A stretch of 64,000 nucleotides of DNA from Mycogone perniciosa (taxonomy: Eukaryota; Ascomycota; Sordariomycetes; Hypocreales; Hypocreaceae), in the NCBI GenBank assembly GCA_025331125.1, contig JAOALB010000116.1, positions 1 to 64,000 on the forward strand, written 5' to 3'. Below the pieces are notes generated by a model that saw only the letters and a list, made by a program, of their open reading frames with translations, was not told the origin of the DNA and did no database searches. Below are positions 1-13,889 of this stretch, piece after piece; positions within the stretch are counted from its first letter, which is position 1; the number at the start of each line of letters is the position of its first letter. Both the position numbers and the translations under genes were made by a program.

Positions 1-77
1 TCATCCCTGACCTCTCTGTCAACATAAACCCACGAACCTCGGTTTATCCCTTGAGAATCAACCCGGATCGTCACACT
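1..77. other. Balanced-composition stub left of the AT-rich block
   Basis: The first 77 bases have ordinary base composition and end in ..CGGATCGTCACA. The sequence then switches abruptly to AT-rich. No gene is visible. This could be unique DNA or the end of another repeat; nothing else in the window matches it. Confidence 0.4.
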
Positions 78-2679
78 TTATTTATAAAGTATATAATATT
101 TATTATTAGTCCTTTTATATAGACTATATTTAACTTTTATAGTAATTTAATTTTAAATATTTCCTATACTTTATTTCTTTATAAACTATATTAAAAAGTT
201 TAGTTTTATAATAGTTTACTTTTTAATTAAAAAAGTTAAATTTTATTTTCTTTATAAATAATAGGCTTAGTAAAACTTTATTTTAAGCTTTAAATAATTT
301 TACTTATTAGTATTTTTTATACATAGGTTTTAATAGTTATAATGACTATAATTAATTAAGCTAAGACTAGGATTTTCTATAGGCTTATTTAAATTATTTT
401 TGCCTTTAGGTTATATATTATAAACCTATACCCTTTACTATAAGCTAGCTTAATATAGTTTTAAATAAAATAGCTTTTATTTATATAATATTAATAATAT
501 TTTATATTTATAACTGCCTTTAAATAATAGTAAAAGAAAGAGTTTAGTATATTATTATATAAAGGGTTTATTATATCAATATTATTAATAGTAATTATTA
601 ATATAAAGAGTTTTTATTTACGTTTATTACTATTAATAGTAATATAATAATACTCTTTTTTCTTTAAATTAATTATTTTAGCCTTTTAGTTAAAAAAATA
701 AACTGTTAGCTTATTAAACTTTTTAAATAAAGCGTTTATTTAATTTTTAAGCTGTAAAGATATATTTAGTTTTATAAATTTAAGCTATTACTTTTTCTGC
801 TTTTTCAAAATTAAATATGTTTTTAATTTAAATAAATTAGATATATACTTAGTTTTAAAGGGCGTCTTTATAGATTTTTAAAAATAGGCTCTTTAAATAT
901 TAAGTTTTGCAAGCGTTTTATTATAAAAAAGTATCTAGACTTTAATATATATTAATTCCTTAAAATCATTAATTTCCTTAATTTCTTTAAAGGCTATTAC
1001 TAATTAAAGCAGCTTTAATAGGATTGCTTTAACAATATTATAAGAATATAGTATAGCTGCCCTTTAATTTTTTTTATTAAGCTTTTAATAAAGGTATTAA
1101 TATTAAAGTAACTAATCTATTATAGATTATATTCTAATAGGCTTATAATTATAAAGATTTTAAAGCTATATAGTATATAACTTTAATTGTTTTTTATTAT
1201 ACTGCTTATAATACTATATAAGCTCTTTCCTAACCTTATCCTAATTAATGTTTTCTTTAATAAAGACTTAAACTGTTTTTTATTTTTTTGGTTTTATAAA
1301 TAGTTTTAAATACCTCTTTTAATCTTGTATTAGGATTTTTTAGTCTTTTATCTTTTGCTTATAGTTCTTTAAAAACTAGGATATATTTTCGCTATTAAAT
1401 TTATTTATAAAATTAATCCCTATAAGTAGCTTTATTCTTTAAATATTTTTAAAAGCCTAAATAAAAAAAGGAACTTTTAAAAGGGTATTTTCTTATTTTC
1501 TATTAAAGAATTTAATTTTTCTTTAATTTTTATTTTAATAGATTTAAAAGGTATTAATATTAAGCTAGGTATATAATTAAATAATTCTTTTAATTAAGGT
1601 TTTAAGGAAAAGGTTATATTTAGTACTTTAATAACTAAAAGTTATTTATTTACTTTTAATTCTTTTATTTAAAGTTAAAATAAACTGTTAGTTTTAATTA
1701 AATAGTCCTTTAATAATAGAATACTATTTATCCTGCTAGTTTAAGTTATTTAACTTAAATGCTTAGCTGGTATAAGCGTTTTCTTTTTTTAGGTAAAAAA
1801 GGGATATATTCTTTTAGTGAAAGGGTTATAGCAGAGTATTCCTTTATAATAAAGAGTTTTTTTATAATAAAGAAGGGTTTTATTTATCTGTTTAAAACAA
1901 TAGAATTAGCTGTTCTTTTAATGATAGTTTCCTTTATTAATGCTAGTCTTACAGTATTAAATTATTATCCTTTCTAAGTGTCCTTTAAGTAGCTTTAATA
2001 TAGGTAATCTATATATAAAAGATTATAAAAGTAGTAAAGATAATATTTTTATTAAAAGTTAAAGAAAGTCTAGCTAAAAAGGTTAATAAAACTAAAATAA
2101 AATCTTTATACTAAAAGATTAAATAATTAATTTATTTTTTACTAATTGTTTATAATTGCTTTACTAGCTAGCTTATAAAGTTATAAGCGAAATAAAAGTT
2201 ATAATAGTATATTGCTAATTTAAAGGGGATTATATTATATAAAGTTAACTATTTAATTTATATATTTACCTTTACTATACTAACTAATCCTTTAATAATT
2301 TCCTTTAATTCCTTAACCTTTTATTAGCAGGTATTATAGGCTAATAATTTCTTGAGATTTCGCTTATTTATTGTATTTTAGCGCATTACGCCTAGGTTAA
2401 CTAATCCTAATTCCTATATTTCGGAAATTGCAACTAAATAACCTATATTTTCAGAATTAAGTATTATATTAATCTATATTAACTGGCTATAATAAAGGGT
2501 TTTTAGGCTATTTCTTTTAACTAGTTGTCTTATATTTGCCTAAAGATTTATTAATGTTAGCCTATAATTTTATTAATAGTTAAATAAAGGTAGGTTTTAG
2601 TGGCAGTATAAAAGTGCGCTTTGTAATTGCTTTTTATAATGCAATCCGTAAAATTTCCCTTTATTTTAATTACCGGTTT
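1..2679. other. Unassigned RIP-degraded sequence
   Basis: After the first 77 bases this is AT-rich and transition-mutated like the rest of the block. It may contain the 3' part of the LINE, but I recognised no domain. A 72-codon open frame on the plus strand at 1759-1977 is of low complexity and is not supported as a gene. Confidence 0.5.
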
Positions 2680-3076
2680 TATTAAAGGGGAATTAGCGCT
2701 TTAAATATATATATATATATATATATACTAATAATAACTGGAATAAAGCGCAGGAACCGCGCTTTTAATAGAACTATAAAGCTATAATTAAATAATATAG
2801 GGATTAAAAGATACTATAAATTATTTAATTATAATATCTGCAGTCGAAAGTAATTAACAGTTACCTCTTTATACTTTAACGGCTATAAAATTACAGGTAA
2901 AGGTAATATATTAAAAGAGAATACAGGTTAGTTTTTATTAAACTAAGTTTATCTGTTTATCTTTATAGTCTTATACCTCCCTAATCTAGTAATTGCTTAA
3001 ATAAACAATTGACTTTACTTAGGTAGGCTAATAAAAAGGACTGTAAGTGTATTAAGTATATTAGTTACCCCTAATA
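2680..3076 (+). repeat. Solo LTR-like repeat, copy A (heavily RIP-mutated)
   Basis: This is a 397-base sequence aligning end to end with the copy at 4594-4980 in the same orientation, mostly through C/T and G/A transitions. It starts TATTAAAGGGG, matching TGTCGAGGGGG in copy B, and ends ..CCCTAATA. It contains a (TA)n run at about 2705-2730 where copy B has a CA-rich run. It interrupts the Tad-like LINE just after the reverse transcriptase. No internal coding region or clear target duplication was found, so solo LTR is an inference. Confidence 0.7.
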
Positions 3077-6000
3077 AACTAACTATTATACTTTTATTTT
3101 ATATAAGGTAATAGGGAGGATATAGGCCTTAGCAGCTTATACTATAGCCTTAAAAAGTAAGCCCTTTTAAGTTTTATTAAGCGACTTAAAGAAGTTAAAG
3201 ACTTTATATACTTTACCTATAAATGTCTTTATATATTTCTTAAAGGAAAGCCTTAAATTAAAGTATACCTTTAACTATTAAACATCTTTTTTAAATTAAA
3301 TTAGTTTTCCCTTTATTATAATGCCTTTTTTATATATTTAGCCTTTTATATAATAAAAGTATAGCAATTTAGCTTTAATATAGTTAAAAGATACTATATT
3401 CTCTACTCTTTACTTTAGCGTTTTATTAAGCGTTTATTATATAAAGGTAGCTGTCTTTTAAGTAAACCTGCCTATAATAAATATAGTAATATTATTAATA
3501 TACTTAAAGTAAAACTATTAGTCTTTAAGTTAAAGGATTAAATTAAAGTATTGTATTAATATAATAGGGGAAATAAAGGACTTTTATAAAGTATTATATC
3601 TAAAGGTAAAGTCTAGTAGGTTAGTTTTATTTGTTTTATAGATAAAAGTAGTTTTATTGCTTATAAAGGACTTTACTTATTTTATAAATTAAATAGATTA
3701 ATTTTATTGCTTAAGTTATAAAATTAGTTTATTTTTTATAATAATAGTAAAGGCCCTAGAAATATTAAAGGTAAATAAAGTTATTACCTCCCTTTTATTT
3801 AAGGCAACTTTAATATTATAAATTAAATAGGCAATTAAGTTTATAGCTACTCTTTTAAAGAGGGCTTTAAAGTACTACTTTAAAAGGATTTTATATTTAA
3901 GTATTAAAAGGGATACCCTTTTAGTAAATAGCCTTTTAAAGCTTTTTCCTATATAGGAAAGCGGTAAAATAGGCTTAAAAGCTTTATAGGTTATATAATT
4001 AAGTTTATTTAATTTAAGTATAATAGTAATTTCCTTATTTTTAAAAAGGAGGGGGTAATATTTTAACTTAAAGTAGCCTTTAAAGAGGTTTATAATAAAC
4101 TTTTTAATAGTAGGCTATATATAGTATAAAAAAGTAATTAATATATTATTTGTATTAAGCACAGTATTTTTTACTTTAATTATAGCCTTTTTTACCTCTT
4201 TTTTAATAACTATTTTATTTTATAGTATTTAAAGGTTTTTTAATACTTAGGGTTTTTATAGGTTTTTAATATTTTCTTTTACTCCTTTTTACTGCAGTAA
4301 ATATTCTTTAAAGAAAGCTACCTGCTTTTTAAAGTTTAAAATACTTTTATCGCTATTTATTAAAAAGGGGGTTAAAATTAATTTATAACTTTACGCTATT
4401 TAGCTACCTATTAAATTCCCTTGCCTAAACTACTTTTAACTATAACTTTATTTTAATAGTTATATTTTTTGCATTTAATTATATTATATAGTATTTTCTT
4501 TACTTTAATTTATTTACTAGTTTTAATAGGCGCTGCAATAAAAACTAAGTAGGCTATTTAATACTCGTTATCCTATTAAAGGGCATTATATTTTGTCGAG
4601 GGGGAATCAGCGCTCTAAACACACATACACACCAACAATAACCGGAATAGAGCGCGGGAACCGCGCTCTTAATAGAACCACGAAGCCGTAATTGAGTAAT
4701 ATAAAGGCTAAAAGATACTGCGAATTATTTGATCATAATGTCTGCAGTCGAAAGTAACCAACGGTTACCTCTTTACGCCTTAACAGCTATAAAAAAACAA
4801 GTAGGGGTAATATATTAAAGGAGAACGCGGGTTAATGCTTATTAAACTAGGTCTATCTGTTTATCTTTATAGTTTTATGCCTCTTTAATCTAGTAATTGC
4901 TTAAATAAGCAATTAACTTTACTTGGGTAAGCTAGTAAAAAGGACTGTAAATGCATTAAGTATATCAGTTACCTTTAATAAAATATCTATTTTAATATCT
5001 CTTTTTGCCTATTAATTATATATAGTCTATAAAAAGTCTTTATAGTGCTTATATAACTATATTTAGTTTTTTTTTAGTTAAGTTAATTGTATTTACCTTT
5101 AAAAGGAGCTAGGCGTATATATATATTAGTTAGCTAAACTTTTATAAGCTTTTAAAAGGGATATATTTCTTTCCTATATTAGCTATTAGCTTAATAAGGC
5201 TTAAAAGTATAATAATAACTATATAATAGTCTAAGCCTATATTTAAGTTTTTTGCAATAGTTAATAATATAGGGCAGTTAAAGAAGATAAAGTTAATATA
5301 CTTTCTAGAGTCTTTTATAAAGGCGTTTATAAAGGCAGGGATTAAGTTATATTTATCTGCTTATTTAATTAATTTATTGCCTGCTGTATCCAGGATTTAG
5401 CCTAGCTACTATATCTAATATAATATATTAAAGTCTTTTATAATAATTAAGTTAAAAGGGGGCTAACTTTACCTTTTAAAGGTTTTTATTATAGTATTAA
5501 AGGAAGCCTTATAGTAAATATTAATAATAATATAACCATAGACTTTTACTTAATAAATACAGTTACTTCTTAATTTTAAAGGTAAAAGTTATTAATAAAG
5601 TAGATTTAGTAATTTTTTAATATATATAAAGATAAAAGGTTTAGTCTTTTTTTAATTATTAAATAAATTAAATACTTAAAAGCTAAAGTAAGATTTTATT
5701 TATCTTTTAAGCAATATAATATTTTAGTAAATTTATAGCTTTTAAATAAATATAATATTAAAGCTGTTTTTTTAAGCTAATAAAAGGGCTATATTATAAT
5801 ACTATCTTTATTTTCTTATATTAGCTTAAAAGACTTTTAAGTTAAAGTTTTTTTAATAGTTTTAATAAGGTTTATTATTTATAAATTAAATTTATAGGGT
5901 TTATCTCCTTTAAAGGATTCCTTTAAAGTATTATTTATAAAGTTATTAAAATTAGCGACCTTTACTATAAAGTAGGCTAGTAAACTTTCTTTTAATAAAC

Positions 6001-7124
6001 TATTAAAGATATTTATTAAATTAATTTTATTTTATAAAGGCTTTATTATAGGGATAAAGGGTATTATCTTACTTAAAGGGAGGGGTCTTTAAATCTAGGC
6101 CTTAAAAGTAAAAATAATAAGGGATCTAGCTAAAGCAGCTTAAAAAGCTCCTCCCTTAAATGCGCCTAATCTAAGCTTAAAGGCAAAAGGGGCAGGGTTT
6201 CTTTTTTAAAATTTTTAAATTTTAAATTCTTTAATACTTTTAAATTATTCTTTAATAGTATATACTTTTATATTATTTTTAATAATTAGGCATATATAGT
6301 AGTTTAAAGTATTAAATTAATAAAGATTAAAGCAGTTAATATATTAAATAAAGTTATTATAGCTTTTATCTTTATTAATATATTAAAAGGCAGGCTTATT
6401 ATATTTTTTATATTATATAGTTTTAATATTTTTTAAAGGTTATAAAAGCTAAGGTATTTATTATATTAAGTTATTTATACCTTTTAGGTTTAGAGTTTTA
6501 TTAAAGTTAAGTAATTAAAAACTTTAAAGCTTATTTTAATTTCCTTTTTAAAAAAAACAAAGTAATAGTAAATATTAAAAGTTTTATTAAAGGGAGCCTT
6601 TTAAGATAAAACTAAAGGTTCTTTAAACCTAATACTCCTTTAAGCCTTAATCGGGACTAGCGCATTAATAAAGAAAGTGCTTAAAGTATTAATATAGTAT
6701 TTAAGGATACTTTATATAAAGAAACTCCTTTATATATATACTTCTTTAATCTTTAAGCTATTAGCCTTTATAATTAAACTTAAAGAAAGGATTTTTTATT
6801 TAATTTCTTTATTATTAATTTTTAATATAAAATTTAACTTTACTTTTTAAAAGTAAATAATATCTTTATTTTTAAGCTTTTTAATTTTAATAATTTCTTA
6901 TTTAGCCTTAATAGCAGTAATCTTTCTTTAATTATAGTTTAAAGGGACTTAAAGGAAAATTTTATTATTAAGTTTTTTAAAAGTTATATTTTATTTAATT
7001 AAATTATTTTTTATAATAAAGGCTAGCCTTTTATTATTTTATAAAGTAAATCTATTTTCTTTTTTTATTAAAAGGTTTTTATTTATACTTTTAACTGCAA
7101 TTATAGGTTATATAATTTACTTTA
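3077..7124 (-). mobile_element. Tad-like LINE (non-LTR retrotransposon), RIP-inactivated remnant
   Basis: Read on the minus strand, stop-riddled frames match Tad-clade LINE proteins. An apurinic-type endonuclease lies at about 5860-5000 (VFQANIRKQRQSYNIALLLA-like start; later GLDYYIV in place of LDHxPV). A reverse transcriptase lies at about 4100-3080, with KAFKPILPLSYIGKGFKRLF matching the KAYRPIALLNTxGKxLE box. The catalytic box reads YINN at 3488-3502 instead of YVDD. The RT C-terminus (SFKKYIKTFIGKVYKVFNFF, then KAIVxAAKAYILPITLY) ends against LTR copy A. ORF1 may lie in 5900-7124 and continue across the later insertions toward about 21.1 kb, but I could not confirm it. Confidence 0.7.
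4594..4980 (+). repeat. Solo LTR-like repeat, copy B (lightly mutated)
   Basis: This is a 387-base copy of the 2680-3076 repeat. It begins TGTCGAGGGGGAATCAGCGC and ends ..ACCTTTAATA. It keeps far more G and C than copy A, including a perfect hairpin (arms AGAGCGCGG and CCGCGCTCT around GAA at 4649-4669). It sits between the endonuclease and reverse transcriptase parts of the LINE. A possible target duplication TATTT (left) / TATCT (right, offset by three bases) would need one C->T change and is not secure. Confidence 0.72.
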
Positions 7125-7296
7125 TATTATGGTACAGGAAGGCAGGTTAGGGTAAATATTATTATTGTGCCGTGGAGAGTAAGGAAGCCTTAAGGCTTTA
7201 CGGAAAGCTATAGCTAGGAACGCGTTAGGGCCTGGTTACGTGACCGGAGCTTACATAACAGGGCGTTAATATCGCGTTACAGTTAATGCCGTAACA
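7125..7296 (-). repeat. Gypsy LTR, left copy (3' LTR of the minus-strand element)
   Basis: It is 172 bases, starts TATTATGGTACAGG and ends GCCGTAACA, and pairs with 13653-13824. Differences are mostly C/T and G/A. It is flanked on the left by CTTTA (7120-7124) and followed inside the element by a C-rich run. Confidence 0.9.
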
Positions 7297-10200
7297 GTAC
7301 CCCCCCTTTTATCTCGCTATTTAGCCGCAAATAGCTATATTGCTTATATAAATCGAAATTCTAGGTAATCTATTTTAATACTTTTAATATAAAGGTAAAT
7401 AGGGCGAATTGTATAGTTTTTAGTGTTAGTGATGTGTGGTTTAGTTGTGGGCTTTAGTGTAGTGTAGTTTTCGATTAGCGCTTTGCAGGCATTAGTTTCT
7501 TTTTAGCTATTTCTTTTTTTTCTTTTTTTATAATTCCTTTTAATGCCTATTGCAGTAGGCCTGGCTTTTTTAGGTTTTTTATATTGAAGTTTTATATTAC
7601 CTTCTTTTAGCTTTATAGGTCTTTAGCTAGTTACTATATAGCGGTATAGTATTTTTATTTAATAAAGTAGTAGAAACTGTTATTATTATAATAATCTAGG
7701 AGCGCTTTAAACTTTTACTTCTCTTATACTTTATCTATACTATCTTCCTTTTCTAGTACCCTGCCTTAAATATTCTTTAACTTAGCCTTATTAATTATCT
7801 TTTACTTAAAGTACAGTAAAGTGGCTGTTTTAAGTTATAAAAGAGAGTTGTATAAAACTAGGAAAATCTTTATACTTTCTAGTAAGCTAATACTACAGGC
7901 TTATAAGTATATTTTTATTATTATATAAAGTCCTATTTATTTATTATCTAGCTTTTTTATTGGCTAGTTAATCTTTATATTTTATATATTAATAAAGACT
8001 TCCTGCTTAATAATATAAACTAGTAATGCCTTTTTTTATATATTTGCATTTTCTTTATATTTTTTTCTTAAGGCTTTAGTAAAGGCTTTTAGTTGTATAA
8101 TAATGCATTTAAATCGATTAGCAATAGTGTTAGCGCAGAAAAACTCTTTTTTCTTTACTGCGGAAAGGTTTAGCAGGCAGGGCTGTAAAGGCTCTGTCCT
8201 TAAGCGAGGGTTAAAACTATAGTTAGCGAAAAACAGCAATATACTAGTAGTTTTAAATATTATATTATTTACAGCAAATTCAGCTAGTAAGAGCTAATAG
8301 ACTTAATTATTTTAATAAAAGTTAATAAAAGCTCATAGGTATTATTTTATACTTACATTAATTCTTTTAGTCTAGCTATTAGTTTTAAAGTAAAAAGCTA
8401 ATAACTATTTTAATATAACTTTTAATTGCTTTAAGAGTTATTTTTAGAATTTTAATATAAATTGTATACTGCAGTTTAATATAATATTATTAGGTATACT
8501 ATAAAGGCAGTAAATCCTATTAATAAATGCATTAGCTAGCTCTTTTATTAACAGTAAAGTAATAGGTATAAAGTAATACATTTTAATAAAGCAGTAAACT
8601 ACTACTAATAAATACTTATAGGTAATATTATAGCGGCGGGATTTAAGCAATAGTATAATATAGTTAACAGAAATATTTAACTATATGCAGAATAGGACTA
8701 GCAGTAATTAAAAAAAACCTTATAGTAAGGATTATAAAGCTTTTATTTTAATATATAGTTTACAGGCTTATATAAATACTTTAATATCTTTTAAGATTTA
8801 TAGCTACTAGTATATTTAGCTAATAAAGTCTAGGGTTTTAAACCTACCTAAATATCTAACTAGGCTACTAAAGTGGTTTTTAAATAGGATTTATATATAA
8901 AGTTTATTGTTAAGGGGAATAAAAAGCTGCTTTTAGTAATAGATTCTGCTATTTATTACTTAGCAGTCGTTTATTGCAATCTAGAGTTCCCTGCAGAGCT
9001 GCTTTAACTATTAGCGGATATCGGGGTCTTAGAGTGCAGTTACTATTTCTCTCGCTATAGTATTTTATTTATATACTGCTGCGATCAGGTTATCGATTAG
9101 TCTGTTTTCTGCAGGTATTATTATAGCTATAAGGGCAGCCTTTACAGATATTTCTATATCTAACGAGATTTCTTTTTAGAATATTACCTAAGCTTTAAGG
9201 CTAAAAGAACTTTATAAAAGGATAGTATATTGCCTGTTTTTAATTTGGTTATTGGAAAGATTTAATTTCGCAGGCCTATTTTCTGCTTTTCTATTTAAGG
9301 CGTCGGGCTTTACAGCCTTAAAGCTAGGTCGATAAATAATATAGAAGTTAAAGCCAGAAAGGAATTTAAACTATTAGACTTATTACTGATTTAAGGCTTT
9401 AGTTGAGGTAAAGTATTCGAGGTTTTTATAGTCTATAATAATATTAAATTCTTATAAGCTTTATAATTTTAGGCGCTACTCCTTTATTACTTTAATAATA
9501 GCTAGGAGTTTTTTATTATAGATTTTATAATTGTATTTTTAAGCGTTATACTTTACAGAAAAGAATGCAATAAAGCGTAAAATGCTTTTTTTATTATACT
9601 GCGACAAGATACCGCCTAATACCTAATCAGAGGCATTTATCTTAAAGACTATTTGCTTATTATAGTTAAAAAGGGCTAAGACTAAGGCTAATTTAAAAGT
9701 GTATTTAATTAAATTAAAGGCTTTTTATTATTTTTCTCTTTAAATATATAGTCAGTCTTTTTTTAAAAGTTTATTTAATAGTGCAGCTATTTTAAAGTAT
9801 CTTTAAATAAAACAATAATAAAAGTTTATAAAGCTAAAGAACTTTTATAAGTCTTTTACTCCTTTAAATAATTACTAGTTTAATATAGCTTTAACTTTCT
9901 TAAAATTTATCTCTAGTCCCTTTAAGGTAATAATTAGGCTAAAGTATTTTATTTTTATTATCTTAAACTTGCATTTAGTAATATCGATTTAAAGGCTAGC
10001 GTTTTAAAGGTAAGCTATTACTTTACAGATATATTTTTAATATTCCTTTCAGCTTAAAGAGTATATAAAGATATTGTTAAAGTATATTATATAAGTGCAG
10101 TTAAAGAGGTTATAAAGAGTGTAGTTAATATAGTATTAGAATATAGTAGGCGCATTATAAAGGCTGAAAGGTATAATTAATATCTCGAAAAAGCTAAACT

Positions 10201-13200
10201 TTATAATAAACGCTATTTTCTATATATCTCTTTTAATAATATAGAGGTTATTAAATGCAGCAGTAATATTAAGTTTTATATATACCTTTATATAGCTTAA
10301 GGTATTAAAGGTTTCCTAGATTAATAGCAATAAGTATTAATTTTTAATAGTAATATTATTTAACCTTTAGTAATTTTAATAAATATAAACGCTGCTTTTT
10401 AGTTTTACAGCTAAAAAGAGGGGAGTAGTATATTATACTTACAATTTACAGATAAATCCTTTTACTAAATTATTATTTAACTATTTTTTTATTACCTGCA
10501 GTTTATTAAATAACAATAGCCTATTTTTTTAATATAAAAGGTCTTTTCCTGACAATATTTTAATTTTATAGTTTTAGGCCTATTATAAAGGAAGTTTATT
10601 TACTGTCTTTAACAGGAAAGTATTATATAAGTTATATAGCTAGGATAGTAGTTTTTTTAAAATATCTAGTTTACTAAGCTTAGGTTTTCCTACTATAAAT
10701 TTCTTTATATTAGCGGCTATAATCTTTTTTAGTTATATTAAAGAGTAGTATTTATCGATAAAGTTATATATTTCTTTTAGTAATATTATTTTTACTTTAA
10801 TATAGTCTCTTTATCCTGTAAATATTTATTAGAAAAACTTATCTAAAAGCTTTAGCAGGCTAGTAAGCGCTAATTCCTTAATCTTAATAGTTTAGTTAAT
10901 CTCTTTTTAAGTTACTTTTATTGCGCGGATATATAGTTAATAATAAAAGGTAATAAAGTTTATAGCTGCTATTATTTATATATCCGCTATATTTAAGTAT
11001 ACTTTTTAATCTTAAAGTTTAGTTTAGTTTTGCGGAAGTAGTATACTAAAAGGTAATAGTAGTAGCTTTAATAGGGGTTTTCCTTTTTATTATTAACTGT
11101 AAATTATAGGGGCAGGCAGCGGCTTTATATATACTTAGTTTAGGATTATCTATACCTATATTTCCTTATTGTTAGTTCTGCTATATTTACAGGTTATATA
11201 GTAATCTCAGTTTAATATTAAGGTTTATAGAATATATAGTTTATAAACTCCCTTTTTAATTAGGTTATAGTTTTCCTTTTCCTAAGTATTTTTAACTGAT
11301 AGTTACTAGTATAGTATAGTTCTTTATTTAGTTAGGTTAAGCTCTGCTTTATTTAAAGCGTTTTCGACTGTTAGTTACTGGTAATATATATTCCTTATAT
11401 TGGCTTTAGCGAAATTGTTTTTTATTTTAACTGCTATTAAGATTTATATAAAGCTAGCTATATTCTTTAAAAGGTAATAATTATAATAGTAATAGGATTT
11501 AAAAGTAATAGTTAATTTTTTTTAATTAATATTAAAGTTATATTTTCTTAGCTATAAAAGGCTAAGGATAATAAATATATTATTAAAGATATTTATAATA
11601 AAGAAAAGGTAAAGTTTTTTATAGGGGTTAATTATAGTTTATATAATAAAAAAGTTTAAAATTTTATTAGCTATATTTTTATTAATAAAAAGAAGGTTTT
11701 TAATAAATAGCAGTTATTAAATAGTAATACTAAATCGCTTAATAAAAGCGCAGCTAGTAAAAGCTTAAGGTATATAGCTGCTGTCTATTAAAGCTTTTAT
11801 ATTAATATAAATATTATATACAAAAGATAGTATAGTTTATATTAAAAGGGATTTACTGTCTATTAATTTAAGTTTAAAGGGCTTTTAATTAAAAAAGCAG
11901 CAGTAGATCTATTTTAGGATAATAGTATTATTTATAGTTAACCTCTGCTTATAACTTTTAGTAGAGGTTAATCTTTTCCCTGGTTTATAAGTTAGGTTTA
12001 GGTTCCTAATAAGTATAGCTGGCTAAATTAAAGTAGGTTAAAAGTTAATAAAGCAGCGCTACTGTTATTATCTTTATTAATACTTAAGGAGGGTATATTA
12101 TTTAAAGCCTGGATTTATAGGTTAACCAGGCGTTACAGGTAGTATTAATATACTACCAGGGTTTAGTTATTATACTTTACTAGGCTATTTTGCTACTGGC
12201 TTTAAGGTATTATTAAGTTAAAGTATAGCTAGTATAGCTGGATTTAATAATTTTAGTTTTATGCCTAGTATAGATTTCCTTAGCGTATATTAACCTACTT
12301 TTTCTTATTGCATTTATTAAAGCTATAACTTGCTTTTTTATAGTAAAAGTATAGTCTTTTAGCGATATATTCTTTGCGAGAGACTTAAAGGTAAAGTAAT
12401 ATAGTATATATAGTATCCAGCTATATTAGGTTGCTGGTTAGCGCTAGGGCGGCGGCTTAATTGTTTATTTAATTGTTTTGCTGGCGTTAATAATATTACT
12501 GCTATTATTAATAGCTTTATTAACGCTAGCCTATTTAGGCGGCGCAGAGGGCATTATAGTAAACGCCTTCCTAGAGCCTGTTATAGATAGTTTAGTAGAG
12601 TTAATATTATTCAGTAAAGTTAAACTTATCTAGCTTAATTATTTAAGTCTTTATAGCGTTAGTAAATTTTTATGAGACCTTTATCTTTAAGGCCTCTATT
12701 ATCTGCTTAGCAGTTTTACTATATTTACTGCTTAATGTAGATAACTTTACTATAAAGTTTTAAAAAGGCTTATTTAATATATATAAGTTATTAAAAGACT
12801 GCAATACCTTTTAGGATAGGTTAATTGTTTTATATTATTTATTAAAATTAATAAAGAGTATTATATTAGTCTTTTAATACTATTAGGCAGGGTTATTAAA
12901 ATTCTTAATAATAGTATCAAAGTTTTTTTATTACAGTTAATATATATCTCCCTTTAAAAGGCCTGCAATATATAAAATCTTTTTAAGTTTAGTCAAAAAG
13001 ATTAACTAGTTACCTGTAAAGGTAATATTAATCTAAGAGCGCTAGTTAATATATTTTTACTAGCATTTAATAATATTCTTTTACTTACTATTAAATTGCT
13101 TAAAGTTTTTAATTTAGCGGCAGCTAAATAGGTTATTATTTTTAGGGTTTAGTAGTAAAGCTGTATTTAAAGCTTTAACTTAAGCTTTAATTTATACTTT

Positions 13201-13652
13201 AAGGTTTTGGTTTTCGGCTGCCTGTTTTAAGATTTCCCATTTAAAGGTTTGCTTTTATTTTTTTTATTAAGCTAGGCCTTTATTTATTGCTTAACTAAAG
13301 AGATAGAACTAGTGGCAAAAGTCGTTGTCTTTAATAATCGCGTTTATTAAATGTATATAATCGCTATTAACGCTAGATTTTTACAGGGTTTTAAAGAGAA
13401 AAGGGAAAAGCGCTAGCTTTATAGCGAGGACTGTAATCTATTAGGCCAGGTTAGGTTATAGGGCGAGGTTTAAGGTATCTATATTTATCTTGCTTATAAT
13501 TGGTTTCCTACGGGTATAGGGTTTAAAGGGCGAAGGCTAGGCTGTAGAGGCATTATTGTAGGTTTAGGATTAAAGGGGGAATTTAGGGAAGTTTGTAATT
13601 GGTTAAGTATATACTTTATAACGGCGCAGCCAAGTTAAGGGACGGCATAAAC

Positions 13653-13824
13653 TATTACGGCATAGGAAGGCAGGTTAAGGCAAATATCATTATTGTACTG
13701 TAGAGAGCAAGGAAGCCCTGAGGCTCTATAGAAAGCTATAGCTAGGAATATGTTAGGGCCTGGTCACGTGACCGGAGCTCATGTAACAGGGCGTCAACAT
13801 CGCGTCATGGTCGGTGCCGTAACA
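13653..13824 (-). repeat. Gypsy LTR, right copy (5' LTR of the minus-strand element)
   Basis: It is 172 bases, starts TATTACGGCATAGG and ends GCCGTAACA. It is flanked on the right by CTTTA (13825-13829). It keeps CpG-containing stretches such as GGTCACGTGACCGGAGC that are partly mutated in the left copy. Confidence 0.9.
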
Positions 13825-13889
13825 CTTTAAGCTATTAATTGCTAGTAAGGCACTTAAATTAATTTAAGTTAAAGGGTAAAGTTTAGTTT

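Larger units (their letters stand above)
7125..13824 (-). mobile_element. Ty3/Gypsy LTR retrotransposon, full length, RIP-inactivated
   Basis: This is a 6.7 kb element with 172-base LTRs at both ends and the 5-base target duplication CTTTA at 7120-7124 and 13825-13829. Read on the minus strand, RT lies near 10,700-10,000 with YFNNIFIYS where YLDDILIYS is expected. RNase H at about 9480-9320 reads KNLEYFTSTKALN. The integrase core at 8650-8444 includes LLVVVYCFIKMYYFIPIT, and the integrase C-terminal part at 8239-8036 includes FFANYSFNPRLRTEP. Many in-frame stops are present. Gag should lie toward 13 kb but was not resolved. It cannot encode active proteins. Confidence 0.92.

Noticed and set aside
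1759..1977. 72-codon plus-strand open frame in the RIP block
   Set aside because: It is low complexity, in AT-rich mutated repeat DNA, with no domain and no supporting signals.
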